Of a DNA stretch of 64,000 nt, positions 33,654-42,812 are shown in pieces. Position 1 is the stretch's first letter, and the number at the start of each line of letters is the position of its first letter. The notes beneath the pieces were generated by a model. The model saw only the letters and a program-made list of their open reading frames with translations, did no database searches and was not told where the DNA came from. This stretch comes from UBA2357 sp046295975 (lineage in GTDB: Bacteria > Pseudomonadota > Gammaproteobacteria > Burkholderiales > Rhodocyclaceae): positions 11,696-75,695 of the forward strand of contig JBKBMG010000024.1 of assembly GCA_046295975.1 (NCBI GenBank). Reading direction: 5' to 3'. A program made the translations under genes and the position numbers.

Positions 33654-34658
33654 TCAGCGCGCGGTATAGATTTCGTCGAACACCCCGCCGTCGGAGAAGT
33701 GCTTCTTCTGCGCCGTTTGCCAGCCACCGAGGTCGTCGATGGTGACCAGTTTGACGTCGACGAACTGATCCTTGAACTTGGCCGCCACTTCCGGGTCGGT
33801 GGGGCGGTAGAAATGCTTGCCGGCGAGTTCCTGGCCTTCCTTCGAGTACAGGAACTCGAGATAGGCGTTGGCGATGTCGCGGGTGCCTTTCTTGTCGACA
33901 ACCTTGTCCACCACGGTGACCGGCGGCTCGGCGAGGATGGACAGCGAGGGGACGATGATCTCGAACTTGTCTTCGCCAAACTCCTTCAGCGCCAGGAAGG
34001 CTTCGTTTTCCCAAGACAGGAACACGTCGCCAATGCCGCGCTGCACGAAGGTGGTGGTGGCGCCACGGGCACCGGAGTCGAGCACCGCTACATTCTTGTA
34101 GAGGTCGGCGATGTACTGCCGCGTCTTGCCTTCATCGCCGCCGTATTGCTTGTCCGCCCAGGCCCAGCCGGCCAGGTAGTTCCAGCGCGCACCGCCCGAG
34201 GTCTTGGGGTTGGGCGTGATCACGCTGATGCCGGGTTTGACCAGGTCGCCCCAGTCCTGGATGTTCTTCGGATTGCCCTTGCGGACCAGGAACACGATGG
34301 TGGAGGTATAGGGCGAGCTGTTGTGCGGCAGGCGTGTCTGCCAGTTGGTCGGCAACAAACCGGTTTCCGCGATCGCGTCGATGTCGTAGGCGAGCGCGAG
34401 GGTGACCACGTCGGCCTCCAAGCCGTCGATCACCGAGCGGGCCTGCTTGCCCGCCCCACCGTGAGACTGCTGGATGGTCAGTTTCTGGCCGGTCTTGGCT
34501 TCCCAGTGCTTGATGAAGATCGGGTTGAATTCCTGGTACAGCTCGCGCGTCGGGTCGTAGGACACGTTGAGCAGGGTCTGGGCGTGGGCACCGGTGACCG
34601 CGGCAAGACCGAGCGTGGCGCCGACGATGAGCGACTTGAGGTTGAGGATGGGCTGCAT
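33654..34658 (-). CDS. sbp: Sulfate ABC transporter, periplasmic sulfate-binding protein
   Basis: 334 residues. Signal peptide about 1-26 ('GLAAVTGAHAQ') and then the mature sulfate-binding protein: 'LLNVSYDPTRELYQEFN', 'QSHGGAGKQARSVIDGLEADVVTLAL', 'ITPNPKTSGGARWNYLAGW', 'GARGATTTF', 'DVFLSWENEA'. It delivers sulfate or thiosulfate to the CysTWA importer encoded at 35809-38660 on the other strand. ATG 34658 follows AAGGAGATTCGC. The upstream region is AT-rich compared with its surroundings, as expected for CysB-controlled promoters. Confidence 0.95.
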   Translation of the reverse strand: MQPILNLKSLIVGATLGLAAVTGAHAQTLLNVSYDPTRELYQEFNPIFIKHWEAKTGQKLTIQQSHGGAGKQARSVIDGLEADVVTLALAYDIDAIAETGLLPTNWQTRLPHNSSPYTSTIVFLVRKGNPKNIQDWGDLVKPGISVITPNPKTSGGARWNYLAGWAWADKQYGGDEGKTRQYIADLYKNVAVLDSGARGATTTFVQRGIGDVFLSWENEAFLALKEFGEDKFEIIVPSLSILAEPPVTVVDKVVDKKGTRDIANAYLEFLYSKEGQELAGKHFYRPTDPEVAAKFKDQFVDVKLVTIDDLGGWQTAQKKHFSDGGVFDEIYTAR

Positions 34659-34889
34659 GCGAATCTCCTTGGTCAGTGTGAGTGGTCGCATTTAAAGCCG
34701 GTATTCATAGAATCTGAAGCGATAAAAAGCGAAACGCTCAGCAGGAAAAATGCTTTGAGCGGCTGTGCCAGCGGTTCTCCTGCAGCGTCATTGCCACTGG
34801 TGCTGCGAAGCAATGCAGATTTGCTTGGTATGGCGACGGTTGTGGCCACCGGATAATCGGCCGGTCAAACAACACGGAATGCCGAGTCC
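34659..34889. promoter_or_regulatory. AT-rich divergent promoter region of sbp
   Basis: 231 bases between sbp and the hydrolase gene. The part nearest sbp (about 34690-34760) is markedly AT-rich, with runs such as GATAAAAAGCGAAA and GGAAAAATGC, fitting a CysB site. No exact operator can be named. Confidence 0.4.
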
Positions 34890-35497
34890 ATGATTTCCAC
34901 TTTGATCGTTCCGGGTCTCAACGGCAGCGGCGCCGGTCACTGGCAACGCTGGTTCCAGGGGCTGGTGCCGGAGGCGGTGTGGGTCGAGCAGACGCGTTGG
35001 GATGCACCCGATCTCGACGTCTGGTCGGCGCGTCTGGTCGATGAGATCGATAGCGCGAAGGGGCGGGTGTTGCTGGTGGCGCACAGTTTTGGCTGCCTTA
35101 CTGCGGTGGCCTCGGCCATGCGCAGGCGCGACCGGGTGGCCGGCGCCTTGCTGGTCGCCCTGCCGATCCACGCAAGTTCGGCGTGAGCAAGCGCCTGAGC
35201 ACCGGTCCGCTGGGCCTTCCGAGCGTGGTCGTAGCCAGTACCAGCGATCCGTGGGTGTCGATCACGACGGCCCGCAACTGGGCCGGACGCTGGGCGAGTC
35301 GCTTCGTGAACGTGGGCGACCAGGGGCACATCAACATCGATGCCGGCTTCGGGCCCTGGCCCGAAGGCTTTGCCTTGTATCAGGCGCTGTTTGCGTCGGT
35401 GACGCGACCAAGCGCCGGCCACACGCACCGGTTCGGCGATGCACCGCCGTCCCCAGTCGCCGAAACGATCTGCGCCGGCCCTTATCGGGTTTGGTGA
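34890..35497 (+). pseudogene. RBBP9/YdeN-type alpha/beta hydrolase, frameshifted
   Basis: Two overlapping frames together encode one serine hydrolase. The first (34890-35186) has 'VPGLNGSGAGHWQRWF' and the nucleophile elbow 'VAHSFGCL'. The second (35183-35497) carries the Asp region 'VVVASTSDPWVS' and catalytic His 'DQGHINIDAGFGPWPEG'. In the second frame the sequence just before ATG/GTG 35183 reads D-P-R-K-F-G, the family's expected continuation after 'ALLVAP'. One extra base in the C-run at 35158-35160 would join them into about 201 residues. So there is a single-base deletion, real or a sequencing error. All three catalytic residues survive. Confidence 0.8.
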
Positions 35498-35731
35498 TTT
35501 CCATCGCAGTTCTTCTCACTAGCGCCGATCTGGTCCGGAGTGTTGCCCGGATATGGAAATAAATTATTGAAATCAAAAGAGAAAATGCGCCATTTCCGGT
35601 CGCGGCAAGGCACGGGATTCGCAAGCGTCGCTCTTATATTCTCTAAACGACATAAACAAATATTTTTTTAGATATTCTGGTTCTTTTGGCGATGCAATAC
35701 GCTTCGCCAACTGCTTTCAGGGAGATTCGAC
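35498..35731 (+). promoter_or_regulatory. AT-rich promoter region of the cysTWAB operon
   Basis: The stretch about 35555-35700 is strikingly AT-rich for this genome (AAATAAATTATTGAAATC, ACAAATATTTTTTTAGATAT). Candidate -10 elements are TATATT (35635-35640) and TAGATATTCT (35669-35678). CysB-family activators bind such AT-rich regions, and cysB is the last gene of the operon. Confidence 0.5.
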
Positions 35732-35809
35732 ATGCGTCTATTCAAGCTACGCCTGCTGCCCGGTGGTTCAGTCCGCCCCGGCGGCCGCGCTGCGCGATGG
35801 GGGGGCTGA
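35732..35809 (+). CDS. 25-residue leader peptide overlapping cysT
   Basis: A short ORF beginning MRLFKLRLLP, preceded by a strong ribosome site (AGGGAGATTCGAC). Its TGA stop overlaps the cysT ATG (TGATG), so cysT translation is probably coupled to it. The product is basic and Gly/Arg-rich with no Cys or Met beyond the start, so it is not a classic Cys-codon attenuator. Role inferred: translational control or coupling in sulfur-responsive expression. No homologue search was possible. Confidence 0.6.
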   Translation: MRLFKLRLLPGGSVRPGGRAARWGG

Positions 35810-36666
35810 TGTCCGCCGTTGCCAACTTCTTCAATCCCACCCGGCAAACCCGGGTGCTGCCCGGTTTTGGGTTGTCGCTGGGTTTCACGCTCGTGTACCT
35901 GTCGCTGATCGTGCTGATTCCGCTGGCGGCGGTGTTCTTTCGGACGGCGACGCTGGGCTGGGCCGAGTTCTGGGACATCGTCACCGCGCCGCGGGTCGTG
36001 GCCACCTACAAGCTGTCGTTCGGCGCGTCCTTGCTGGCCGCGGCGATCAACGCGGTGTTCGGACTGATGCTGGCCTGGGCGTTGGTGCGCTATAGCTTTC
36101 CGGGCAAGAAGATCGTCGACGCGCTGGTCGATTTGCCGTTCGCGCTGCCCACTGCGGTGGCCGGTATTTCGCTGACGGCGTTGTATGCGGGTAATGGCTG
36201 GATCGGTAGCCTGCTCGAGCCGCTCGGCATCAAGGTGGCGTTTACGCCGCTGGGGGTGCTGGTTGCGCTGGTGTTCATCGGTGTGCCGTTCGTGGTGCGT
36301 ACCGTGCAGCCCATCCTGGAGGACCTCGAGACCGAGCTGGAGGAGGCCGCCGCCAGCCTGGGGGCGCGGCGCTGGCAGACCTTCGTCAAGGTCGTGCTGC
36401 CGGTACTGACGCCGGCGCTGCTCACCGGCTTTGCGCTGGCCTTTGCCCGCGCGGTCGGGGAGTACGGCTCGGTGATCTTCATCGCCGGCAACATCCCCAT
36501 GGTGTCCGAGATCACGCCGCTGATCATCATCACCAAGCTCGAGCAGTACGACTATGCCGGGGCGACCGCGATCGCGGTGGTGATGCTGGTGTTTTCGTTC
36601 GCGATGCTGCTCGCGATCAATCTGTTGCAGGCATGGAGTGCCAAGCGCACCGGGAGGAACCGCTGA
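35809..36666 (+). CDS. cysT: Sulfate ABC transporter permease CysT (CysU)
   Basis: 285 residues, six TM helices, with the permease EAA loop 'EEAAASLGARRWQTFVKVVLP'. It forms the inner-membrane channel with CysW. ATG 35809 was chosen because of the leader-peptide overlap and the usual family N-terminus (length about 277). Its stop overlaps the cysW start by one base. The longer frame from 35686 would cover the leader ORF and is unlikely. Confidence 0.95.
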   Translation: MSAVANFFNPTRQTRVLPGFGLSLGFTLVYLSLIVLIPLAAVFFRTATLGWAEFWDIVTAPRVVATYKLSFGASLLAAAINAVFGLMLAWALVRYSFPGKKIVDALVDLPFALPTAVAGISLTALYAGNGWIGSLLEPLGIKVAFTPLGVLVALVFIGVPFVVRTVQPILEDLETELEEAAASLGARRWQTFVKVVLPVLTPALLTGFALAFARAVGEYGSVIFIAGNIPMVSEITPLIIITKLEQYDYAGATAIAVVMLVFSFAMLLAINLLQAWSAKRTGRNR

Positions 36667-37550
36667 TGGCCGCGGCTGGGGTATTGCACGGGCGGGCCGA
36701 CGCCCGCCGCTTCGAGATCAATGCGGCGACCCGGGAGTCGCCCTGGGTGCGGCGCGTGATTCTGGCTTCGGCGCTCGGCTTCTTCGCGTTGTTTCTGCTA
36801 TTGCCGTTGGTGGCGGTGTTCGTAGAGGCCTTGCGCAAGGGCTGGGGAACCTATCTGACCGCGCTGGTGGAACCGGACGCACTGGCGGCGGTTCGCCTTA
36901 CCTTGCTGGTGGCGGCGATCGCGGTGCCGCTGAATCTGGTATTCGGCGTGGCCGCAGCGTGGGCCATCGCCAAGTTCGAGTTCCGCGGCAAGCACTTCCT
37001 CACCACCCTGATCGACCTGCCGTTCTCGGTGTCGCCGGTGATCGCGGGCCTCATCTTCGTGCTGTTGTTCGGGGCACACGGCTGGTTTGGCGGCTGGCTT
37101 GCGGCCAACGACATCAAGATCATTTTCGCCGTACCCGGCATCGTGCTGGCAACCGTGTTCGTGACCTTTCCGTTCGTCGCGCGCGAGTTGATTCCGTTGA
37201 TGGAAGCGCAGGGGCGCGAAGAGGAAGAGGCGGCGACAGTGCTGGGCGCCTCCGGGCTGCAGACCTTCTGGCGGGTGACGCTGCCCAACATCAAATGGGG
37301 GCTGCTGTACGGGGTGATTCTTTGCAATGCGCGCGCCATGGGTGAATTCGGCGCCGTCAGCGTGGTGTCAGGCCACATCCGTGGCCTGACCAACACCATG
37401 CCCTTGCACGTCGAAATCCTCTACAACGAATACAACTTCGCCGCCGCGTTCGCGGTGGCCTCGCTGCTGGCGCTGCTGGCATTGGTGACGCTGGGGTTGA
37501 AATCCTTCGTCGAATGGAAGGTTTCCCGCGGCGCGGCCCGATCGGATTGA
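36666..37550 (+). CDS. cysW: Sulfate ABC transporter permease CysW
   Basis: 294 residues, six TM helices, with the EAA loop 'EEEEAATVLGASGLQTFWRVTLP' and family segments 'FSVSPVIAGLIFVLLFG' and 'MGEFGAVSVVSGHIRG'. It pairs with CysT. ATG 36666 overlaps the cysT stop (TGATG), while the upstream in-frame ATG 36633 lies inside cysT. Confidence 0.95.
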   Translation: MAAAGVLHGRADARRFEINAATRESPWVRRVILASALGFFALFLLLPLVAVFVEALRKGWGTYLTALVEPDALAAVRLTLLVAAIAVPLNLVFGVAAAWAIAKFEFRGKHFLTTLIDLPFSVSPVIAGLIFVLLFGAHGWFGGWLAANDIKIIFAVPGIVLATVFVTFPFVARELIPLMEAQGREEEEAATVLGASGLQTFWRVTLPNIKWGLLYGVILCNARAMGEFGAVSVVSGHIRGLTNTMPLHVEILYNEYNFAAAFAVASLLALLALVTLGLKSFVEWKVSRGAARSD

Positions 37551-37574
37551 GCACTTTGCGACAGGAATGAAGAC

Positions 37575-38660
37575 ATGAGTATCGAAGTTCGCAACATCAA
37601 CAAGCGCTTCGGCGCCTTCACCGCACTCGACAACGTCAGCCTGGAGTTCCCGAGCGGCGAACTGGTGGCTTTGCTGGGGCCGTCGGGCTGCGGCAAGACG
37701 ACCTTGCTGCGCGTCATTGCGGGGCTGGAAACCGCCGATTCCGGGCGGGTGATCCTGGAAGGGGAGGACGCTTCCGACACCCATGTACGCGAGCGCCAGG
37801 TGGGCTTCGTGTTCCAGCACTACGCACTGTTCCGCCACATGACGGTGTTCGAGAACGTGGCCTTCGGCCTGCGGGTGAAGCCGCGGCGACAGCGCCCCGA
37901 CGACGCGGAGATCCGCAAGCGTGTGCATCGCCTGCTGGAACTGGTGCAGCTCGACTGGCTGGCCGACCGTTACCCGGCGCAACTGTCCGGGGGGCAACGC
38001 CAGCGCATCGCGCTGGCGCGTGCGCTGGCAGTGGAGCCGCGTGTGTTGCTGCTGGACGAGCCGTTCGGCGCGCTCGATGCCAAGGTACGCAAGGAATTGC
38101 GCCGCTGGTTGCGTCGCCTGCACGACGAATTGCACGTAACCTCGATTTTCGTCACCCATGACCAGGAGGAGGCGCTGGAAGTCGCCGACCGGGTGGTGCT
38201 GATGAACCAGGGTAGGGTGGAGCAGGTAGGCGCGCCGACCGAGGTCTATGAACACCCGGCCACCCCCTTCGTGTATGGTTTCCTGGGTGCGGTGAACCGC
38301 TTCCACGGCCGGGTGGACGGGGCCCATGTGCGGGTGGGTGAGGCCAGTCTGCCGCACGACGGCCGAGACGCCGACCATGGCAGCGAGGTGCAGGGCTTCG
38401 CCCGCCCGCACGAACTGGACATCGTCACCGACCTGTCCGCGCCCAACGGCGTGGACGCGCTCGTCAGCCGCGTGCTGGCCTTTGGTGCCGCCGCCCGGGT
38501 CGAACTCGACGGCTTGCCCGGTGCGAGCGAGCGCGGCGAGCCCACGCATTTCGAGGTGGTGATTGCCCGCGAACGGGTGGCCGAGCTCGCCCTGCAGGCG
38601 GGCCAGCGGGTGCGCCTGGTGCCATCCCAGCTCAGGGTGTTTCCGAGGGCGGTGGCATGA
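37575..38660 (+). CDS. cysA: Sulfate ABC transporter ATP-binding protein CysA
   Basis: 361 residues. Walker A 'GPSGCGKTT' (35-43), Q-loop, signature 'LSGGQRQR', Walker B 'VLLLDEPFGALD', H-loop 'VTHDQEEAL', and a C-terminal TOBE-like domain with 'FARPHELDI'. It powers sulfate/thiosulfate import through CysTW and Sbp. It lies 24 bases after cysW and overlaps cysB by four bases. Confidence 0.96.
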   Translation: MSIEVRNINKRFGAFTALDNVSLEFPSGELVALLGPSGCGKTTLLRVIAGLETADSGRVILEGEDASDTHVRERQVGFVFQHYALFRHMTVFENVAFGLRVKPRRQRPDDAEIRKRVHRLLELVQLDWLADRYPAQLSGGQRQRIALARALAVEPRVLLLDEPFGALDAKVRKELRRWLRRLHDELHVTSIFVTHDQEEALEVADRVVLMNQGRVEQVGAPTEVYEHPATPFVYGFLGAVNRFHGRVDGAHVRVGEASLPHDGRDADHGSEVQGFARPHELDIVTDLSAPNGVDALVSRVLAFGAAARVELDGLPGASERGEPTHFEVVIARERVAELALQAGQRVRLVPSQLRVFPRAVA

Positions 38661-39592
38661 ACTTTCAGCAACTGCGGATCGTGCGCGAGACGGTGAGGCG
38701 CAACTACAACCTCACCGAGGTCGCCAACGCCTTGTATACCGCGCAGTCGGGCGTATCCAAGCACATCAAGGATCTGGAGGACGAACTGGGTGTGGAGTTG
38801 TTCGTGCGCCGCGGCAAGCGCCTGCTGGGGTTGACCGAGCCGGGCAAGGAATTGCTGCCCTTCGTCGAACGGATACTGCTCGATACCCAGAACATCAAGC
38901 GCCTGGGCGAGCAGTTTGCGCAAAAGGACCGCGGCCAACTGACCGTGGCGACCACGCACACCCAGGCCCGCTATGCACTGCCACCGGTGGTGAGCCGCTT
39001 CAAGCAGGCCTTCCCCAAGGTGCATCTGGAACTGCACCAAGCTGGACCGCGGGAGATCGTCTCGATGCTGCGCGCCGGCCAGGTGGACATCGGCATCGCC
39101 ACCGAGGCGCTGGGCGAGGAGGACGACCTGGTGAGTTTTCCCTATTACCAGTGGCATCACGCACTCATCGTGCCGGACGATCATCCCCTGGCAGCGGTAG
39201 CGGGGCCGATCACCCTGGAGGCGCTGGCCGAGCATCCGCTGATCACCTATCACGAGGGCTACACCGGCCGGGCGCGGGTGGACAAGGCCTTCGCCGACGC
39301 TGGCATTGCGCCGGACATCGTGATGTCCGCGCTCGATGCGGACGTGATCAAGTCCTACGTGGAACTGGGCCTGGGCGTCGGCATCATTGCCGCGATGGCG
39401 TTTCACCCGGCGCGCGACACCGGTTTGCGCCTGCTCGACGCCACCCGCCTGTTCGAGGTCAATACCACCCGAATTGCGTTGCGGCGCGGTCACTACCTGC
39501 GCGGCTACGCGCTGCGCTTTCTGGAGTACTGCGTGCCGGAGCTGGACGAGGCAACGGTGCGCGATGCGCTGTTTCCCAGGCCAGAGGCCTGA
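38657..39592 (+). CDS. cysB: LysR-family sulfur regulator CysB
   Basis: 311 residues. N-terminal HTH with the CysB-type 'NYNLTEVANALYTAQSGVSKHIKDLE' region, then the effector domain ('TTHTQARYALPPVV', 'HEGYTGRARVDKAF', 'ALDADVIKSYVELGLGVGIIA'). These are diagnostic of CysB/Cbl. It activates sulfate assimilation genes with N-acetylserine as inducer. Lying last in cysTWA, coupled by ATGA, it would be raised along with its own target operon. Confidence 0.93.
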   Translation: MNFQQLRIVRETVRRNYNLTEVANALYTAQSGVSKHIKDLEDELGVELFVRRGKRLLGLTEPGKELLPFVERILLDTQNIKRLGEQFAQKDRGQLTVATTHTQARYALPPVVSRFKQAFPKVHLELHQAGPREIVSMLRAGQVDIGIATEALGEEDDLVSFPYYQWHHALIVPDDHPLAAVAGPITLEALAEHPLITYHEGYTGRARVDKAFADAGIAPDIVMSALDADVIKSYVELGLGVGIIAAMAFHPARDTGLRLLDATRLFEVNTTRIALRRGHYLRGYALRFLEYCVPELDEATVRDALFPRPEA

Positions 39593-39601
39593 CGGCCCGC
39601 A

Positions 39602-39620
39602 GCCCCGTCGGCATCGGGGC
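39602..39620. terminator. GC hairpin between convergent cysB and cupin gene
   Basis: GCCCCG-TCGGCAT-CGGGGC in the 33-base gap between two convergent stops. There is no U tract. Confidence 0.45.
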
Positions 39621-39625
39621 GGGGA

Positions 39626-40006
39626 TCACTCGATGATCATGTAGCTCTTCGACATCCGCTCCAGGACCTCGAATTCCCCCTCGAAGTCGGGCGGGATGTA
39701 GATGGCTTCGCCCGGCCCGGCTTCCTGGTGGCTGCCATCGCTGGCGTGTACCCGGCAGCGGCCGTAGAGCACGGTGAATAGCTCATGCTCGCCCGCACCC
39801 ATCGCGATCCGCCAGCGGCCCGGGTCGCATTGCCAGATGCCGGCATAGACCCGCCCGCCCGCGGCCAGCGCGGCGTCGACCGCGTTCCAGGTGCGGCGCT
39901 GGGGGTTGCCGGTCAGCAGCCGCTCCGGACGGGGGTGGTCGATCTCGGGGGCACCGTCGGGTTCGGCGGTGAGTTTCAGCAGGCGGGCTGGAGAGGGGGT
40001 ATTCAT
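39626..40006 (-). CDS. Cupin-domain protein (DUF861/EutQ-like)
   Basis: 126 residues forming one small beta barrel ('RVYAGIWQCDPGRWRIAMGAGEHELFTVLYGRCRV', 'GEAIYIPPDFEGEFEVLE'). The family includes DUF861 cupins with unknown small-molecule roles. Only part of the canonical metal-binding set is visible (E and H in 'GEHE'). It is 234 bases upstream of the LtaS-type gene's stop, in the same direction. Confidence 0.8.
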   Translation of the reverse strand: MNTPSPARLLKLTAEPDGAPEIDHPRPERLLTGNPQRRTWNAVDAALAAGGRVYAGIWQCDPGRWRIAMGAGEHELFTVLYGRCRVHASDGSHQEAGPGEAIYIPPDFEGEFEVLERMSKSYMIIE

Positions 40007-40240
40007 GCAAGGGCTCCGTTGAGTGGGGCCGCCATCGGCCATGCCGTCCGTGTGATGCCGTCAGACCGCGCCGGCTGGGTGGGCGTGGGCCGCGGGTAAG
40101 GCAGGGAAGGGTCAGCAGGATGGGCGGTGAGCTTGGGTGGGCGTGTGTGGGAACGTGCGCGGGAATGCGGATAGGGTTGCGGGCGGCCTGGCGCCGCGGC
40201 GCGAGCGCCAGGTCGAATTCGTGGAAACATCGCACGGGCA

Positions 40241-41896
40241 TCACTCCCCGGAGAACGCATCCGCCGTCTGCGCCCGGCTGAATGCTTGCAGCAGCAAGGG
40301 CGTGAGCAGGTGCAGGTCGCCCAGGGACTGCGCAGCGGGCGTCATGCCAGGGACGAAGCCGGCGGCGATCAGGCGTTCGCGCAGCACCGGGTTGGTGGTG
40401 ACGACATGGATGGGAACGTCCCAGGTGGCGCCCGGACCGGTGACCGAGCCGATCGGCTGGTGGTCGCCGATGACGATCAACACCAGGTCCCGTGCCGCCA
40501 GCTGGTGCAAGTAGCCGCCCAGCCAGTCGAAGGTGTAGCGCATCGCCTGAACATAGTTGGCCACCGGGCGCGCCCAGTCGATCGGTTGGGACAGCGCGGC
40601 GGCGACGTCTTCCTCGCGATACGCATTCGCGGCGGTGACGCGCGACCAGTCCGCCACATAGGGTGGGACCGCGCGGAAGGGCGCATGGGCGCTCACCGTC
40701 GGGAACACCGCGAACACCGGCGCGCGTTGGTGGCGCGGCGTGCGCAGTTCCTGCTCGTGCAGCAGCGCCAGTGCGGCCTGGTCAGGAATGCGCCAGAAGC
40801 CGAAATGCAGCCCGGTGTAGCCGATGCGGTCGGCGTCGGCAAGCCGGTCGAAGCGGTAGAACCGCCCTTCCGGCCAAGGTTTTTGCAGGCCGGGCATCCA
40901 GGCAATGCTGCGGTAGCCGTGGGCGCCGAAATGCGAAACCAGGCTGGGGCGGCGGGTGGTGAGTAGCAGGGCGTAGTGGTCCGGGTTACGGGTGTCGACG
41001 CCGGTCAGCGTCGCCGCGTGGGCGAGCCAGGATGCACCGCCGAAGGTGGGCGAGCGCATGCGTGCGGACACGACCTGGCGCCCGCTTCGCGCAAGCGTGT
41101 CGGCAAAGTGCGTGCGCGTTTCCGCCAGGGCCTCGGCAATGTCCGGTGCATCCAGCGTGATGGCGCCGTAGGCCTCGGCGAACACCACCAGTACGTCGGC
41201 GCCATCCAGCGCCCCCAGATCGCCGCTGAACGCCGGGCTGGGGGCCAGGGTGGCCGCCACGCGAGAAGGCGACAGCGACGCCGAAAGCATGCGCACCTGG
41301 CGGGTGGCGGTGTCGGCCACCGGGGCGACGAAATACTTGCGGGTGTTCACCCCCGCCGTCGGGCCGGCGACCCAGGCGAGGCTGACGACCAGGGCGATCA
41401 CGCCGGTGAGCGCCCGCACCCCGGGCTCGCGCAGGCCGAAGGCCAGCAAGCCCGCCAGCAGCCGGGCGGCCACGTAGATCAGCACCGGCAGCGCCACCGC
41501 AGCGAAGGCGAGGGCGGCAAGCCGAGACGGCGGGGCGCCGGCGATGAGCATGCTCAGCACCTGCCAGGCGTGCTGCCCGTCCCAGTACAGATTGATCGGC
41601 CGGCCCATCAGCGCCGGCGCCGTCACCTCGGCGTAGCGCCCCACGCACCACAAGGCAATCGCCACCGCCAGCAGGCGCCCGCCCCAGGCCGGCGTGGCGC
41701 TGTGGCCGCGCAGGCGTTCGCGCAGGCCGGTCCACACCGCCAGTGCGCTGACCATGATCGCCAGTTCCGCCGACAGCATGGCCTGCCACACCACGCCGAA
41801 GCCCGGCCAGCGGTTGCCCGCGGTGAGCAGCGTGTTTAGGATGAGCACGGCGCTGACGACGGCGAGGGCCGCCAGCCAGGCGGGTGGGCGGTTCAT
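40241..41896 (-). CDS. LtaS-type sulfatase/phosphotransferase, membrane-anchored
   Basis: 551 residues: about five TM helices (residues about 8-185), then a periplasmic alkaline-phosphatase-superfamily domain. Metal and active-site regions are 'VLVVFAEAYGAITL' (metal Glu), 'SPTFGGASWLAHAATLTG' (nucleophile loop), 'GARGYRS'-like 'FGAHGYRSIAWMPG', and 'LVLIVIGDHQP' (metal Asp-His). Relatives transfer glycerol phosphate or phosphoethanolamine or cleave phosphodiesters or sulfates. It is divergent from the creatininase gene and may belong to the flavin/pterin-like cluster. Confidence 0.8.
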   Translation of the reverse strand: MNRPPAWLAALAVVSAVLILNTLLTAGNRWPGFGVVWQAMLSAELAIMVSALAVWTGLRERLRGHSATPAWGGRLLAVAIALWCVGRYAEVTAPALMGRPINLYWDGQHAWQVLSMLIAGAPPSRLAALAFAAVALPVLIYVAARLLAGLLAFGLREPGVRALTGVIALVVSLAWVAGPTAGVNTRKYFVAPVADTATRQVRMLSASLSPSRVAATLAPSPAFSGDLGALDGADVLVVFAEAYGAITLDAPDIAEALAETRTHFADTLARSGRQVVSARMRSPTFGGASWLAHAATLTGVDTRNPDHYALLLTTRRPSLVSHFGAHGYRSIAWMPGLQKPWPEGRFYRFDRLADADRIGYTGLHFGFWRIPDQAALALLHEQELRTPRHQRAPVFAVFPTVSAHAPFRAVPPYVADWSRVTAANAYREEDVAAALSQPIDWARPVANYVQAMRYTFDWLGGYLHQLAARDLVLIVIGDHQPIGSVTGPGATWDVPIHVVTTNPVLRERLIAAGFVPGMTPAAQSLGDLHLLTPLLLQAFSRAQTADAFSGE

Positions 41897-41964
41897 GGCG
41901 GTGCCTCCGTCGGCTGGGGGGCCGCAGCGTGGCGCGCGCCACACCCTTTGGGAAAGGAGCACGA

Positions 41965-42792
41965 ATGGCGGACGTGAACGTGGTTGGACGATACTGGCAG
42001 GACATGACCCCGGGTGACGTCGCCGCACTTGCGGCCCGCGACGCGGTGGCGGTGCTGCCGCTGGGGGCGATCGAGCAGCATGGCGAGCACCTGCCGCTGT
42101 CCACCGATCTGGACATCGCCGTCGGCCTGACCCGGGCCGCGGTCGCGCGCCTGCCCGACGAACTGCCGGCGTGCGTACTGCCGCCGCTGGCAATCGGCCT
42201 CAGTCTGGAGCATGGCCGCTTCGGCGGTACGCTGAGCCTGTCGCCCGACACCGCGCAAGCGGTGCTGGTCGAACTCGGGGAGTCGGTGGCGCGGGCGGGG
42301 TTGCGACGTTTGGTGGTGATCAACGCCCACGGCGGCAACAAGGCGGTGCTGGATCTCGCCGCGCTGCGCCTGCGCGCGGCGCATGAGATGCTGGTGGTCA
42401 AGGCCAACTACTTCCGCTTCGCACTGCCCCCCGACTGCCTGCCGGCCGATGAACTGCGTCATGGCCTGCACGGTGGGGCGCTGGAAACCGCGATGATGCT
42501 GCATCTGGCCGGTGAACGCGTGCGGCCTGCGGTCATCGACGGTGACAAAGCCACCGATCGCGGCGACGCCGGGCTGGGTCCGGCACTGGCCGCCGAGGGC
42601 TGGGCCTTCGGTCCGGAAGGCGAAACCGCTTTTGCCTGGCTGGCGGGCGATCTGCGCGCCGACGGCGTCGCCGGCAATCCCCGGCTCGCCACCGCAGCGC
42701 TCGGACAGCGCCTGGTGTCGCACTACGCCGACCGGCTTGCGGCGGTGATCACTGACGCGCATCGTTTCGACCTCGCCCGCCTGCGCGCCTGA
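41965..42792 (+). CDS. Creatininase-family amidohydrolase
   Basis: 275 residues. Metal-binding motifs of the family are 'LPLGAIEQHGEHLPLSTDLDIA' (Glu, His, Asp), 'HGRFGGTLSLS', 'INAHGGNKAVL' and 'HGGALETAMMLHL'. The family holds creatinine amidohydrolase, mycofactocin peptidase MftE, and ArfB, which deformylates the formamidopyrimidine made from GTP in archaeal flavin synthesis. Because a GTP cyclohydrolase II and a RibD-type reductase follow, an ArfB-like deformylase is the best guess. ATG 41965 has AAAGGAGCACGA. Confidence 0.85.
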   Translation: MADVNVVGRYWQDMTPGDVAALAARDAVAVLPLGAIEQHGEHLPLSTDLDIAVGLTRAAVARLPDELPACVLPPLAIGLSLEHGRFGGTLSLSPDTAQAVLVELGESVARAGLRRLVVINAHGGNKAVLDLAALRLRAAHEMLVVKANYFRFALPPDCLPADELRHGLHGGALETAMMLHLAGERVRPAVIDGDKATDRGDAGLGPALAAEGWAFGPEGETAFAWLAGDLRADGVAGNPRLATAALGQRLVSHYADRLAAVITDAHRFDLARLRA

Positions 42793-42812
42793 GTGCTGGC
42801 CCACCGTTGCCA

